Positions 16,820-25,500 are shown, counted from the stretch's first letter. The stretch is 64,000 nucleotides of DNA from Myxococcales bacterium (GCA_020633555.1 JACKDL010000002.1:254069-318068), one strand, 5' to 3'. Notes: generated by a model from the sequence alone, not told the origin. Translations and numbers: made by a program.

Positions 16820-18751
16820 ATGAAGCGGCTCTTCATGGCGGCGGTGCTGGTGGGGTGCGCGCCCGGCGGCGGCGGCGGCAGCCAGGACTGTCAACCCGGC
16901 GAGATCGGGGAGTGCGCGTGCTTGAGTACGGGCACCCGCGGCGAGTGGATCTGCAACGAAACCGGCAAGTTCGGCGCGTGTAGCTGCGAGCCGGACGCGG
17001 GGGCGGTGACGCCCGACGCGGGCGGGCGCCTGGACGCCGGGCCGGAGGCCGACGGCGGCGAGCCTGACGCTGGAATCGCAGACATGGGGACAGACGCTGC
17101 GCCCGGGGATCAGGGGCCGGGGTGTGAGCCCGCCTGCGGCGACCGGGTGTGTGGCGCCGATGGCTGCGGGGGCGAGTGCGGGCGCTGCGCGCCGGGTCGG
17201 GTGTGTACGGCAGACGGGGCCTGTGCGGAGCCGCCGCCCGACTGCGGCAACGGCCGCTGCGAGCCGGGGCTCGGCGAGGACTGCGCCACCTGCGCGGCGG
17301 ACTGCGGCGCGTGCTGCGGCGACGGGGTGTGTACCGCGGGCCACGCCGAGGCGTGCGACACCTGCCCGGCGGACTGCGGGTGCGGTGCCGACGAGCGGTG
17401 TACGGCCGGGCAGTGTGTCGAGGTGTGTGTGCCCGACTGCGCCGGGGCGGCCTGCGGAGACGACGGCTGTGGGGGCACGTGCGGCGCCTGCGGCGGCGGT
17501 GCGGTGTGTCAGGGCGGGCGTTGTGTGGAGCCTTCAATCACCCTGGAGTACGCCGATGTGCCCCTGGCCCAGAACGACGCGCTGGAGATCACGGCGCGGT
17601 TCCAGGGTGACCCGGGCCCCGGGCGCGTTGAGGACGTGCACGGCCGCGCCATCGCCGACTTCGCGCCGGTGCAGGCAGGCGTGGCCCGCGCCCGCGTCGA
17701 CTGGGCGGCGCTGTCGGCGGTGGAGCCGCTGGACGGCGGGCGCCGGGTGCGCCGCGCGCTGTGGGCAGTGTTCGGCGCCGCGCGGGTGCCGCTGACGGCG
17801 CGTGTCCTGTGCCCGGCCACCCAGCTCTGCCTGGGCGTGTGTCAGCCGCAGAACGTGGCCTGTGATCGGAGCTGTGTGCCGGCGTGTCGGGCGGGCTCGG
17901 TGTGTGTGGATCGGCAGTGTGTGCCCGAGGCGCAGGGCACGGCGTTGCAGGCGCTTACGCCCCGCGAGGTGGGGCTGCGCCGGGGCGAGCGGGCGGCCCG
18001 GGGCACCCACGGCGATGGCTTCACGGTGCAGCTCGTGGCGCCGGCGCCGGCCGGGGGGCTTGCGGTGCGTTTGGAGAGCCTGGATCCGGCCGTGCGGGTG
18101 CCTGCCGAGGTGCGCGTGCCCGCCGGCGCCAGCGAGGTGGACGTGCCCGTCGAGGGGCTGGCGCTGACCCACGGCGCCGGGATCATCGCCCGCCTGGGGG
18201 CCCAGGCGGTGTACGGCGAGGTGCGGGTGCTGCCGCCGCCCGTGCAGGCGCCGCGGCTGGTGATCAACGAGATCGACTACAACCAGCCCGGCGTGGACAC
18301 CGCCGAGTTCATCGAGCTGTTCAACCCCACCGCCCAGGCCCAGCCCGTGGACCGCATGACCCTGGAGCTGGGCAACGGCGAGGACGACGGCGACGCCTAC
18401 CAGACGTTGAGCCTGGACGGGCAGCCGCCCGTGCCCCCCGGCGGCTTCCTGCTGGTGGCGAACCAGGCGTTGTTGGTGGGCGCGGACGGCGTGGTGCTGC
18501 CCGACGACAGCTTCCAGAAGGGCCCCAGCGACGGCGTGCGCCTGCTGGACGACGGGGTGGTCATCGACGCGGTGGCCTACGACGGCTTCCTGCTGGGCAC
18601 CACCGAGGGCGGCACCCTGGAGGCCGCGCTGCGCAACGACCGCGAGGAGGCCCACGCCCGCTGCCCCGACGGCGCCGACGGCAACGATAACGCCAGCGAC
18701 TTCCTGCGGGTGTTGCCCACGCCCGGCGTCGCCAACGCCTCCTGCCCCTGA
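16820..18751 (+). CDS. Cys-rich lipoprotein with C-terminal lamin-tail domain
   Basis: 643 aa; the ATG at 16820 follows a strong AGGAGGTGACC site. The lipoprotein signal ends VLVGC at residue 13. An Asp/Gly/Ala linker (DAGGRLDAGPEADGGEPDAG) follows. Residues about 95-240 are Cys-rich repeats of two kinds: CGADGCGGECGRC-type and GNGRCEPGLGEDCATCAADC-type. The middle region is beta-rich. The last about 160 residues form a lamin-tail domain (RLVINEIDYNQPGVDTAEFI, LVANQALLVGADG). Such proteins are common surface lipoproteins in myxobacteria. Its role is unknown; adhesion or surface display is likely. A 238-bp intergenic region with an AT-rich stretch at 16642-16672 lies upstream. Confidence 0.82.
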   Translation: MKRLFMAAVLVGCAPGGGGGSQDCQPGEIGECACLSTGTRGEWICNETGKFGACSCEPDAGAVTPDAGGRLDAGPEADGGEPDAGIADMGTDAAPGDQGPGCEPACGDRVCGADGCGGECGRCAPGRVCTADGACAEPPPDCGNGRCEPGLGEDCATCAADCGACCGDGVCTAGHAEACDTCPADCGCGADERCTAGQCVEVCVPDCAGAACGDDGCGGTCGACGGGAVCQGGRCVEPSITLEYADVPLAQNDALEITARFQGDPGPGRVEDVHGRAIADFAPVQAGVARARVDWAALSAVEPLDGGRRVRRALWAVFGAARVPLTARVLCPATQLCLGVCQPQNVACDRSCVPACRAGSVCVDRQCVPEAQGTALQALTPREVGLRRGERAARGTHGDGFTVQLVAPAPAGGLAVRLESLDPAVRVPAEVRVPAGASEVDVPVEGLALTHGAGIIARLGAQAVYGEVRVLPPPVQAPRLVINEIDYNQPGVDTAEFIELFNPTAQAQPVDRMTLELGNGEDDGDAYQTLSLDGQPPVPPGGFLLVANQALLVGADGVVLPDDSFQKGPSDGVRLLDDGVVIDAVAYDGFLLGTTEGGTLEAALRNDREEAHARCPDGADGNDNASDFLRVLPTPGVANASCP

Positions 18752-18773
18752 ACGGGGATCGGGCCGGGCGCCC

Positions 18774-19166
18774 TCAGCGCAGCAGCCGCCTGAGCGCCAG
18801 CGCCTGGCCCACCCAGAACAGCGACCGCACCGTCATGGCGATCACCGTGCGCGCCTCGTGGGGGCCGCCGCGGGCGATGTGGATCGCCAGCGCGGCGAAC
18901 ACCGCCAGGGTGGCCACGGCCAGGGCCTGGGCCAGCCACAGGGCGGGGCGGCGGTTTGCGAGAGTGGCGGCGCCCGCGGCGACGTAGAGGAAGCCGGCGC
19001 AGAAGTTGAACCACAGCACCCACTCCACCACCTGGCCCGCGGCGGCGCGGGCGGCACCGTCGCCGAACAGCACGGCGCCGCCCGACTTCAGGGTGGCGGC
19101 GCCGAAGGCCAGGGCGAGCAGGCCCAGGATCCAGCGGGCGATGGGGCGGGGCGTCGGGTCGGGCAT
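18774..19166 (-). CDS. Four-helix small membrane protein
   Basis: 130 aa, started at the ATG giving MPDPTPRPIA; the frame extends upstream only through repeat DNA. Four transmembrane helices are visible: ILGLLALAFGAATL, VLWFNFCAGFLYVAAGAATL, LAQALAVATLAVFAALAI and TVRSLFWVGQALAL. The topology resembles DoxX- or DUF-type small membrane proteins, but no diagnostic motif is seen. It is transcribed toward the lamin-tail lipoprotein gene. Its upstream region consists of the nested inverted-repeat elements, which therefore probably carry or displaced its promoter. Confidence 0.65.
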   Translation of the reverse strand: MPDPTPRPIARWILGLLALAFGAATLKSGGAVLFGDGAARAAAGQVVEWVLWFNFCAGFLYVAAGAATLANRRPALWLAQALAVATLAVFAALAIHIARGGPHEARTVIAMTVRSLFWVGQALALRRLLR

Positions 19167-19186
19167 GGTCGGGGCTCCCAATCGGC

Positions 19187-19495
19187 TGTCACGTTCAAGT
19201 TGAGCCTGTTCCGCTGGCCCAGGCGACCGTGTTCTGCGTTGCGCCTCCTCGACGGACCACCAGTACGCCTGCGTCGGCGCGCCTTGATCACGGGCGCCTG
19301 GTCGGCGCGGCTCACAGGGGTATCCGGTCAAGTTGAAGGCCGCTCGCTCGGTGCCGGCCACCCCAGCGGCGTTGGGCCTCCTCGATGGGCCACCAGCACA
19401 CCTGTGTCGGCCCGCCTTGCTGGGGCGGCCGGTCCCTTCGCGAGCGACCCTCAACCCGACCGGAAACCCCTGTCGGGCTCAACCTGAACGTGGCA
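19187..19495. repeat. Older diverged inverted-repeat element interrupted by the younger copy
   Basis: The ends are 20-bp terminal inverted repeats that agree at 18 of 20 positions: the left end starts TGTCACGTTCAAGTTGAGCC, and the right end read in reverse complement is TGCCACGTTCAGGTTGAGCC. The interior from 19196 aligns without gaps to the 160-bp family for about 95 bp, with landmarks GCCTCCTCGACGGACCACCA and GCCTGCGTCGGCGCGCCTT, but is clearly diverged. The 160-bp copy lies between 19313 and 19474. The remaining outer sequence is about 149 bp, close to the length of the intact element. Confidence 0.65.
19314..19473. repeat. 160-bp inverted-repeat (MITE-like) element, copy B, nested
   Basis: About 96% identical by eye to 1936-2095, same length and orientation, with the same terminal inverted repeats (ACAGGGG at the left, CCCCTGT at the right). 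It is inserted inside an older member of the same family. GGCTC occurs directly before it (19309-19313) and again at 19476-19480, a possible target duplication with two extra bases on the right. Confidence 0.75.
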
Positions 19496-19636
19496 CCCGA
19501 TGCGAGGTGTCGGCCCCGCTTCGACGCCTGGACGGGCCGGCTTGACCGGCGTGTCGAGCCCGACCGTAAGCCATTGATCCAGCTTGGCTTCTCAGAAAGT
19601 TGAGCAGAAAGACGCGACACGTCCGCCGGCCCGCCG

Positions 19637-21091
19637 ATGTCTCCTGTGAGGCACCGGCAGAGGACGGAACCCATGGGCGCAGCGCGGGAAGCGGCCCCCC
19701 ACGGCAGGGTGGGGGCGGAGGGGCGGGGTGCACCCGCGGTGGACGGCAGCGGCCCGGCGGGGGCAGCGGCGCAGGGGCAGTCGGCCGAGATCAGGGCGGC
19801 GGCGATGAGGGCGCAGCTCGGCGCGGCTCCGAGCGCCCAGGCGCTGCGCAGCCAGGTCTGGGCGGGGATGGACGCGGAGGGCGAGCTCGTGGCCGAGGCC
19901 ACGGTGCAAGCCATGCCGGCGCTGGGGCCGGTGCTGGGTCGCAGCCTGTTCTACCGCGAGGCGCAGGTCTTGGGGCGGGCCGGGGAGCTGGACGCCTGGG
20001 CCAGTGAGTACGCGGCGGCGCGGGTCCCGCTGCTGACCCTGGCGCGCCAGATGGGCGCGCTGCAGGTGCTGGCCGGCCGCGGCATCGACCCGGCCACGCC
20101 CCAGGCGTATCAGGCCGAGGTGGCGGCCATGGGGCAGGTGTCGGCGGCGCCCGCCGTGAGCGAGGCGCGGGCGGCCATCAGCCCCGAGGGCACGGCGGGC
20201 GCGCTCGATGGCTGGCTGGCGGCGCGGCAGGCGACGGCGGCCGCCCACGCGGGCCTCCGGGCGGCGGCCGAGGCGGCCCACGCCGAGGCGGCGCGCGGTG
20301 AGGCGCAGGCGATGGCCGGCGAGCTGGCGGCGCTGGCGCCGGGCCGGTCGCCGGTGTCCGTCGCGCAGGGGGTGCTGGCGCTGATCAAGGAGATCCAGGG
20401 GCTGGTCAAGGCCCTGCCCGAGACCCCGCTGGCCAAGGCCGAGGCGGGCCTGAGCCTGCTGAGCAAGGTGACCCAGCTGGTGCCGATCGAGGACGCGCAC
20501 GCCGAGCAGCGGCGGGCCCTGAAGGCGCGCATCGGCGCGCTGGAGGCCAAGGCGCGGGCCCACGGGCAGACCGCGGCCCAGCAGCGGCTGGTGGAGGCCG
20601 CCCGGGCCTACGACGCGGCCGCGCTGCGGCTGCGGGCCGAGGGGGCGCGGGTGGTGGCGCTGCACGCGGCCCGCCGACGCCAGCTCGGCAACCTGGGGCT
20701 GGCCATCGACGAGCAGCGGTCGCCCGGCGCGGACCCGCCCGTGGCGGCGCCCGGCCCCGACGCCAGTGACCGCGCGACGGCGCTGCTGACCGCAGCGGCG
20801 GCGCTGGAGGTGGCCCAGCAGGCCGCCGAGGCGGCGCTGCAGCTGCTGTCGGAGCTGTCGGGCCCCGAGCTGGTTTGGGCGCTGAGGTCGGTGGCCGACA
20901 CCATGGCTCGATCACCCGCCGGGGGCCTCCATCCCTTGCTGTTCGTCACCGAGCACGGGCCCAGCCGCGTGGTCCAGGAGGCGGCGGACGCCCACCTGTG
21001 GGCCGAGCGGGCGCTCACCGAACACACGCCGGCGTTGGCCGCGCAGGCCGCTGCGTGGCAGCGGCTGGTGGGGCCCCTGACCGGTCGCTGA
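19637..21091 (+). CDS. Ala-rich helical protein of unknown function
   Basis: 484 aa from the ATG at 19637; an ATG at 19673 (MGAAREAAPH) preceded by GGACGG is an equally possible start. There is no signal peptide or membrane helix. The composition is extremely rich in Ala, Glu, Gln and Leu, with long predicted helices such as AEAAHAEAARGEAQAMAGEL and ALEVAQQAAEAALQLLSELS. It looks like a coiled-coil or cytoplasmic scaffold protein. No family recognised. It lies immediately beside the repeat cluster and opens a run of four unknown same-strand genes ending at 23669. A perfect 16-bp palindrome 39 bp after its stop may be a transcript end. Confidence 0.6.
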   Translation: MSPVRHRQRTEPMGAAREAAPHGRVGAEGRGAPAVDGSGPAGAAAQGQSAEIRAAAMRAQLGAAPSAQALRSQVWAGMDAEGELVAEATVQAMPALGPVLGRSLFYREAQVLGRAGELDAWASEYAAARVPLLTLARQMGALQVLAGRGIDPATPQAYQAEVAAMGQVSAAPAVSEARAAISPEGTAGALDGWLAARQATAAAHAGLRAAAEAAHAEAARGEAQAMAGELAALAPGRSPVSVAQGVLALIKEIQGLVKALPETPLAKAEAGLSLLSKVTQLVPIEDAHAEQRRALKARIGALEAKARAHGQTAAQQRLVEAARAYDAAALRLRAEGARVVALHAARRRQLGNLGLAIDEQRSPGADPPVAAPGPDASDRATALLTAAAALEVAQQAAEAALQLLSELSGPELVWALRSVADTMARSPAGGLHPLLFVTEHGPSRVVQEAADAHLWAERALTEHTPALAAQAAAWQRLVGPLTGR

Positions 21092-21129
21092 CGCTGCCCA
21101 AGGCTGAATCCACGCGGTCTTGGCCGCAG

Positions 21130-21145
21130 GCGCCCCGCGGGGCGC
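21130..21145 (+). terminator. Perfect 16-bp GC palindrome after the Ala-rich gene
   Basis: GCGCCCCGCGGGGCGC can fold as a 6-bp stem with a CGCG loop. It lies 39-54 bp after the stop at 21091 and ends 46 bp before the next gene. There is no T-tract, so a classical intrinsic terminator is not proven. Confidence 0.3.
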
Positions 21146-21191
21146 GCAACCCACGGTGGCCCAGCCGGCCGCCACACACGCTGGAGGTCGT

Positions 21192-21434
21192 ATGTTCCCC
21201 GTGATCCTTGCGCTGCTGTTGCTGTTGGGCGTCGCCGTCCCGCTCTTCCGGGGCATCATCCGCGACAACACACCCCGCGGCGGTTGGCTGGCGTCCTGGG
21301 TGCGCGCCTCGCGGCGCGGCCGACGCCACGAGCGCGAGCTTCTGTACAAGCAGTGGGCGGACGAGGACGACGCCATCGCCAGGCTGGAGGTGTGGCTGGA
21401 TCGCGACCTGGATGACGACGGGCGGATCGGGTAG
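21192..21434 (+). CDS. Small single-pass membrane protein
   Basis: 80 aa; the ATG at 21192 is preceded by TGGAGGTC. An N-terminal transmembrane helix (FPVILALLLLLGVAVPLF) is followed by a basic segment (RASRRGRRHEREL) and an acidic C-terminus (EDDAIARLEVWLDRDLDDDG). The layout suggests an inner-membrane anchored cytoplasmic peptide. No family recognised. It lies between two other unknown genes on the same strand. Confidence 0.6.
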   Translation: MFPVILALLLLLGVAVPLFRGIIRDNTPRGGWLASWVRASRRGRRHERELLYKQWADEDDAIARLEVWLDRDLDDDGRIG

Positions 21435-21519
21435 CGCCGCGCGCTCGACCGTCGAAGAACCGCGGCGCCCCGTGGCGCGTCCCTTTACGGTGGCCCCTTG
21501 GCCCTGGGAAGCTCGCGCC

Positions 21520-22737
21520 ATGACCGACACGCCGAAGCCGCCCGCCCGGCGGCGCCGCCGCCGACGGCGGGGGGGGCCTGGGCCCACCGAGGATGGGGAC
21601 ACGCTGGAGGCCCGCGCGGCGAAGGCGCTGGCCGAGCTGGCGGCGGTGGCCCGCGAGGTGGCGCAGCGGCACGGGGCGCCCACGCCGGCGCGGCTGAGCG
21701 TGGAGCTGCCCCTGGGCGAGCGGCCCGGGGGCGTGGCCTTCGTGGACGCCGCCCGCGCGGCGGCCGAGGCGGCGCGGCCCGACGATGCGGTGTGGCGGCC
21801 GGGGCACGTGTACTGCTTCCAGTGCAGCTCGCCCGACTGCCGTCACGCGAAACCCGATGATCCACAAGCGCTTTTCGTTGGGTATGCCCCCACCGGCAAG
21901 CCCCAGTGGCTGGGGTTCGTGCAGGCCTGCGTGGACCGGCGGGTGGACGGCGTGCAGCGGCTGTATCACCGGCCGCCGGGGGTGGTGGGGCTGCTGGAGA
22001 CCACGGCGCTGACCGCCGAGTTGCTGCCGGGCTTCGGCCACGGCGGCGGGGCCTACCGGGTGCTGGGGCAGGCGGCGGTGGGGCTGGTGCCGGCGGATCT
22101 CACCGGGCGCAGCGGCGAGCGGGTGGCGCTGGCGCTGCAGGTGGTGGAGACGCGGCGGCCGGGCACGCCGGTGCAACTCCGGCTGAACATCCTGGGGCTG
22201 GCCAGCGAGGCGGTGATCGCGGCGGCGGCGGACGGCGCGCCCCACGGGCCGCCCGAGCGCCTGCGACGGCTCATCGAGAAGGCGCGGCGGCAGCTCGGGG
22301 CCATCACCCGGCGGGCGGTGACCGCCGAGGCCCGCCGCGAGGCCTACGCCGTGGATCAGGCAGTGCAGTCGCTGTTGGGCGGGCTGCGGGGCGATCTGGT
22401 GCGGGTGTTCGACGCCGACGGCCGGCGCACCCGCCACGCCGAGGATCGCCGCCGCGAGGGCGAGCGACCCACCAGCAACGTGTGGCGTGACGCGCGGCAG
22501 GCGGGCGACGACCGGGTGTTCCACGACGCCCACCGCGAGACGCTGGTGGTGGTGGGGCCCAAGGGGCGCGCCCATGTGTTCACCGCCGAGGCCCGCCACG
22601 TGACCAGCATGCGGCTGGAGCCCGGCGAGCTGGAGCGGCGGCTGGCGAAGCGGCGCTGGCGGCTGGCCCACCCTGAGGAGGTGCGGGTGTTCCGCCAGCA
22701 CCTGGCCGCAAGCGCCGATGCGCGGGAGGCAGGATGA
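21520..22737 (+). CDS. Cytoplasmic protein of unknown function with Arg-rich N-terminus
   Basis: 405 aa from the ATG at 21520 (MTDTPKPPARRRRRRRR). A run of Arg near the N-terminus is followed by helical and mixed segments. A CxxC-type cluster with a third Cys (YCFQCSSPDCRH, about residues 105-116) could bind a metal. The second half contains many Arg/Glu-rich helices and ends with ELERRLAKRRWRLAHPEEVR. Nucleic-acid binding is plausible from the charge but unproven. Its TGA overlaps the ATG of the next gene (ATGA), so the two are translationally coupled. Confidence 0.65.
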   Translation: MTDTPKPPARRRRRRRRGGPGPTEDGDTLEARAAKALAELAAVAREVAQRHGAPTPARLSVELPLGERPGGVAFVDAARAAAEAARPDDAVWRPGHVYCFQCSSPDCRHAKPDDPQALFVGYAPTGKPQWLGFVQACVDRRVDGVQRLYHRPPGVVGLLETTALTAELLPGFGHGGGAYRVLGQAAVGLVPADLTGRSGERVALALQVVETRRPGTPVQLRLNILGLASEAVIAAAADGAPHGPPERLRRLIEKARRQLGAITRRAVTAEARREAYAVDQAVQSLLGGLRGDLVRVFDADGRRTRHAEDRRREGERPTSNVWRDARQAGDDRVFHDAHRETLVVVGPKGRAHVFTAEARHVTSMRLEPGELERRLAKRRWRLAHPEEVRVFRQHLAASADAREAG

Positions 22738-23669
22738 ACCGGAGCAAGGTGACCGTGCTGACCGGGGCCGTGGCGCTGCTGGGCGCGGCGGTGCTGCTCG
22801 TCACCCACCCGTGGTCGCCCGCGCTGCCCGAGGGGGTGCCGGCCTTCCGGGCCCCGGCGCTGGACGAGGTGTCGGGCATGGTGGGATCGCGGCGCCACCC
22901 CGGCGTGTTCTGGGTCCACAACGACTCGGGTGACGGGCCGCGGATCTTCGCGGTGGACGCCACGGGGCACCTTCTGGGCGAGTGGCGGGTGCGGGGCGCC
23001 GACGCCGAGGACTGGGAGGACATCGCCCTGGATGACGCCGGCCACCTGTGGATCGGTGACATGGGCAACAACCGCAACCGGCGCCGCGACCTGACGCTGT
23101 ATCGGGTGCCCGAGCCCGAACCCACGGCCGGCGGGGGCGAGGTGGAGGTGGATGGCACCGTGCGGTTCCACTACGCCGAGCAGCGTGAGTTTCCGCCCGA
23201 GCGCCCCGACTTCGACGCCGAGGCGCTGTTCTGGGCGCCGCACCCCCACACCGGGCAGGGCACGCTGTATCTGTTGACCAAGCACCGCAGCGGTGATCTG
23301 GCTACTGATCTGTACCGCTTCGATGATCTGTCCGGGGCCGACGTGGTGGCCCCCGTCCGGGTGGGCAGCGTGACGGTGGGGGGCGATCCCGAGCACTTCG
23401 GCGGCATGGTCACCGCCGCCGACGCCAGCGCCGACGGCACGCGCTTGGCGGTGCTGACCTACCACGCGTTGTTCCTGTTCGAGCGCCCCGGGCCGCTGGA
23501 TGACGGCTACCTGCTGAAGTTGCACGCCCGGGTGGAGCTGGACCAGCGGCAGTTTCAGCAGTGCGAGGCGGTGGCCTGGGATGGGCCCGACCTGCTGATC
23601 GCCAACGAACAGCGGCGCATCTGGCGGGTGCCCCGGGCGTGGGAGGCGCCGCCCGAGCGACTGCCATAG
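22734..23669 (+). CDS. Exported beta-propeller-like protein
   Basis: 311 aa. An N-terminal hydrophobic segment (VTVLTGAVALLGAAVLLVTH) acts as signal peptide or anchor. The mature part shows propeller-like blades: FWVHNDSGDGPRIFAVD, WEDIALDDAGHLWIGDMGNN, LYRVPEPEP and AVAWDGPDLLIANEQRRIWR. The HNDSGD and GDMGNN motifs occur in SdiA-regulated and esterase-like propeller proteins. The substrate is unknown. It overlaps the preceding gene by 4 bp and converges on the CobW gene with a 16-bp gap. Confidence 0.68.
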   Translation: MNRSKVTVLTGAVALLGAAVLLVTHPWSPALPEGVPAFRAPALDEVSGMVGSRRHPGVFWVHNDSGDGPRIFAVDATGHLLGEWRVRGADAEDWEDIALDDAGHLWIGDMGNNRNRRRDLTLYRVPEPEPTAGGGEVEVDGTVRFHYAEQREFPPERPDFDAEALFWAPHPHTGQGTLYLLTKHRSGDLATDLYRFDDLSGADVVAPVRVGSVTVGGDPEHFGGMVTAADASADGTRLAVLTYHALFLFERPGPLDDGYLLKLHARVELDQRQFQQCEAVAWDGPDLLIANEQRRIWRVPRAWEAPPERLP

Positions 23670-23685
23670 CCAGGGGGCAGGCGGA

Positions 23686-24699
23686 TCAGGCGACCAGGCA
23701 GGCCCGCAGGCTGGCCTCGACGGCCGCCCAGTCGGGGCCGGGCCGGGGCACCAGCAGCTCCACCCGTGAGTCGCGGCGCCACTGCACACCTTCCCAGCGG
23801 ATCTGCCGCGCGGTGGCGTTCACCGCCCACCAGCCGCGGTCGGTGTGGAACACGCCCTTCAGCCGATCCACCTGCAGCGCGGGCGCCTGCGCCTGTACCC
23901 ACGCTTCGAGCGCGGCGAAGTCGAAGACCAGCTCCGGGGGGAAGGCCCAGCCCTGGCCCACCACGTCGGCGTGGGCCACCGGGCGCCTCGCGGCCGCCAC
24001 GGCCACGCGGTCCAGGATCAGCCCGGGCTGGTCGTCGTCGCGGTAGCCGATGATCTTCAGGTCGTGCACCGGCTCGGGGCGGGCCCGGGCCGGCAGGTCC
24101 AGCAGGGCCAGATCCAGGGCGCCGTGGTCGACGGTGCCCACGTGGATCTTGGGCGGGAACAGGGCCGCCGCCTCGCGCAGGAAGGTCTGGGTCTGTTCGG
24201 CCGGGGCCAGATCGGCCCGGCTGGCCAGCAGCACGTCGGCCACTTCGATCTGGTCGAGCCATGGGTCGTGCTCGCGGTGGCGGGGGCTGTGCCAGTGGGC
24301 GGGATCCACCAGGGTGATCACCGGTCCCAGGGCGGTGGTGGCGGCGAAGCCGGGGCTGCGGAACAGGTCCACCACAGTGGCTGGGCTGGCCAGCCCGGTG
24401 GGCTCGATGAACAGGCGGTGGGGGCGGTGATCCCGCAGCAGCCGCAGGGCCGCCTGGCGCAGCATCAGGCCGCCCGTGCAGCAGATGCAGCCGTTGGGCA
24501 GCTCCTTGACGGCCACGCCGTCCTCGCCCGCGTCCAGCAGGGCGCCGTCGATGCCGATCTCGCCGAACTCATTGACCAAAACGGCCCAGCGCTCATCGGC
24601 GGGGCGGCGGTCGAGCACGTGGCGCAGGGTGGTGGTCTTGCCCACGCCCAGGAAGCCGCAGATCAGGTGGACCCGGGTGGGGGAGGGCTCGGTCACCAT
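23686..24699 (-). CDS. CobW/COG0523-family GTP-binding metallochaperone
   Basis: 337 aa. Walker A is GFLGVGKTT (residues 15-23). The metal-binding CxCC motif is NGCICCTGG (Cys71, Cys73, Cys74). EPTGLASPATVVDLF is a family switch segment. A CobW C-terminal domain occupies about 230-337 (LKGVFHTDRGWWAVNA, VELLVPRP). Members hand Zn or Co to target proteins using GTP. No zinc-responsive operator or target gene was recognised, so the metal cannot be assigned. Its ATG overlaps by one base the stop of the DTW-domain gene, so the two form an operon. Confidence 0.88.
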   Translation of the reverse strand: MVTEPSPTRVHLICGFLGVGKTTTLRHVLDRRPADERWAVLVNEFGEIGIDGALLDAGEDGVAVKELPNGCICCTGGLMLRQAALRLLRDHRPHRLFIEPTGLASPATVVDLFRSPGFAATTALGPVITLVDPAHWHSPRHREHDPWLDQIEVADVLLASRADLAPAEQTQTFLREAAALFPPKIHVGTVDHGALDLALLDLPARARPEPVHDLKIIGYRDDDQPGLILDRVAVAAARRPVAHADVVGQGWAFPPELVFDFAALEAWVQAQAPALQVDRLKGVFHTDRGWWAVNATARQIRWEGVQWRRDSRVELLVPRPGPDWAAVEASLRACLVA

Positions 24700-25334
24700 C
24701 ACCAATCCTTCCGCGGGATGCCCCCGGTGACGTCGGCCTCGGGCAGGGTGCCGCGGCTCCACAGCGTGCGCTCGACGAACACCGCCAGGGTGCGCTCCAG
24801 CAGGGCCTGGGGCGCGGGACCGTCCAGTACGCCCACGGCCCGGGCGATGGCCTCGAGCGTGCTGATGCGGGCGGGGTCGGGGTGCCTGCGCAGGCGGTAG
24901 CTGCTGGGGGCGCCCAGGGGCAGGCGAACCCGGGGCAGGTCGGCCAGCGCCGGCTCGCGCTTGCAGGTCCTCACGGTCTGCCGCCAGTTGCCGTCGGGCA
25001 CCACCAGCGTCACGGGCCGGGGATCGGCCGCCGCCCAGTGGGCGTCCAGGACCGGCGCGTCGGGATCGGGGTACAGCAGCACCGCCCGCCGCGTGGAATC
25101 GGCCAGGTCCCGCAGGTCCAACGGCTGCTCGCGATCGGCCCTCAGTCGCACCTGGGCGTCCGCCAGGCACAGGGGGGCCAGGCGGCCGGTGTTGCTCTGC
25201 TTCTGGGCCTCTTTGAAGTGCATGACCACCACCACCCGGGTGCGGGTGGGCAGCGGCTGCACCGTGTCGCACAGGCAGATGGGCGTGTGCAGGGCACAGC
25301 GGGGACAGCGGGGGACGGCGCGGGCGCGGTTCAT
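24699..25334 (-). CDS. DTW-domain tRNA-uridine aminocarboxypropyltransferase
   Basis: 211 aa from the ATG giving MNRARAVPRC; the frame is open further upstream but AT-rich promoter-like DNA begins there. The N-terminal Cys cluster CPRCALHTPICLC and the segments VVVMHFKEAQKQSNTGRL and VVPDGNWRQT are diagnostic of the DTW family, here with NW in place of the DTW tripeptide's DTW/GTW form. This family installs the acp3U modification on tRNA uridines (TapT in E. coli) using S-adenosylmethionine. It is the first gene of the two-gene operon with the CobW protein and divergent from the giant surface-protein gene. Confidence 0.88.
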   Translation of the reverse strand: MNRARAVPRCPRCALHTPICLCDTVQPLPTRTRVVVVMHFKEAQKQSNTGRLAPLCLADAQVRLRADREQPLDLRDLADSTRRAVLLYPDPDAPVLDAHWAAADPRPVTLVVPDGNWRQTVRTCKREPALADLPRVRLPLGAPSSYRLRRHPDPARISTLEAIARAVGVLDGPAPQALLERTLAVFVERTLWSRGTLPEADVTGGIPRKDW

Positions 25335-25500
25335 GGCCGCGCAAGGTGGCGGAAGCGACGCGCTCGGGGCAAGGGCAGCGGCTCGGGCAGGGGGAGGCAG
25401 CGCGCCTGACGGGCGGGGCCGCGCGCTGAAACGCACCCACCATGGGGTTTTGTTCGGTTTGATGGACTTCAATGGGTAGTTCTGCGAGCGTCCAGGCCGC

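Larger units (their letters stand above)
19167..19636. other. 470-bp gene-free stretch made largely of nested inverted repeats
   Basis: No supported gene. It holds an older, diverged repeat element (19187-19495) split by a younger 160-bp copy (19314-19473). About 140 bp follows that may contain a further degraded end: the segment near 19555-19575 (CGAGCCCGACCGTAAGCC) resembles the right terminus of the 160-bp element. Open frames here read through the repeats in several directions and are not credible genes. Confidence 0.7.

Noticed and set aside
23686..24699. CobW protein as a nitrile-hydratase activator or B12 biosynthesis enzyme
   Set aside because: No nitrile hydratase or cobalamin gene is adjacent; only the general family call is justified.
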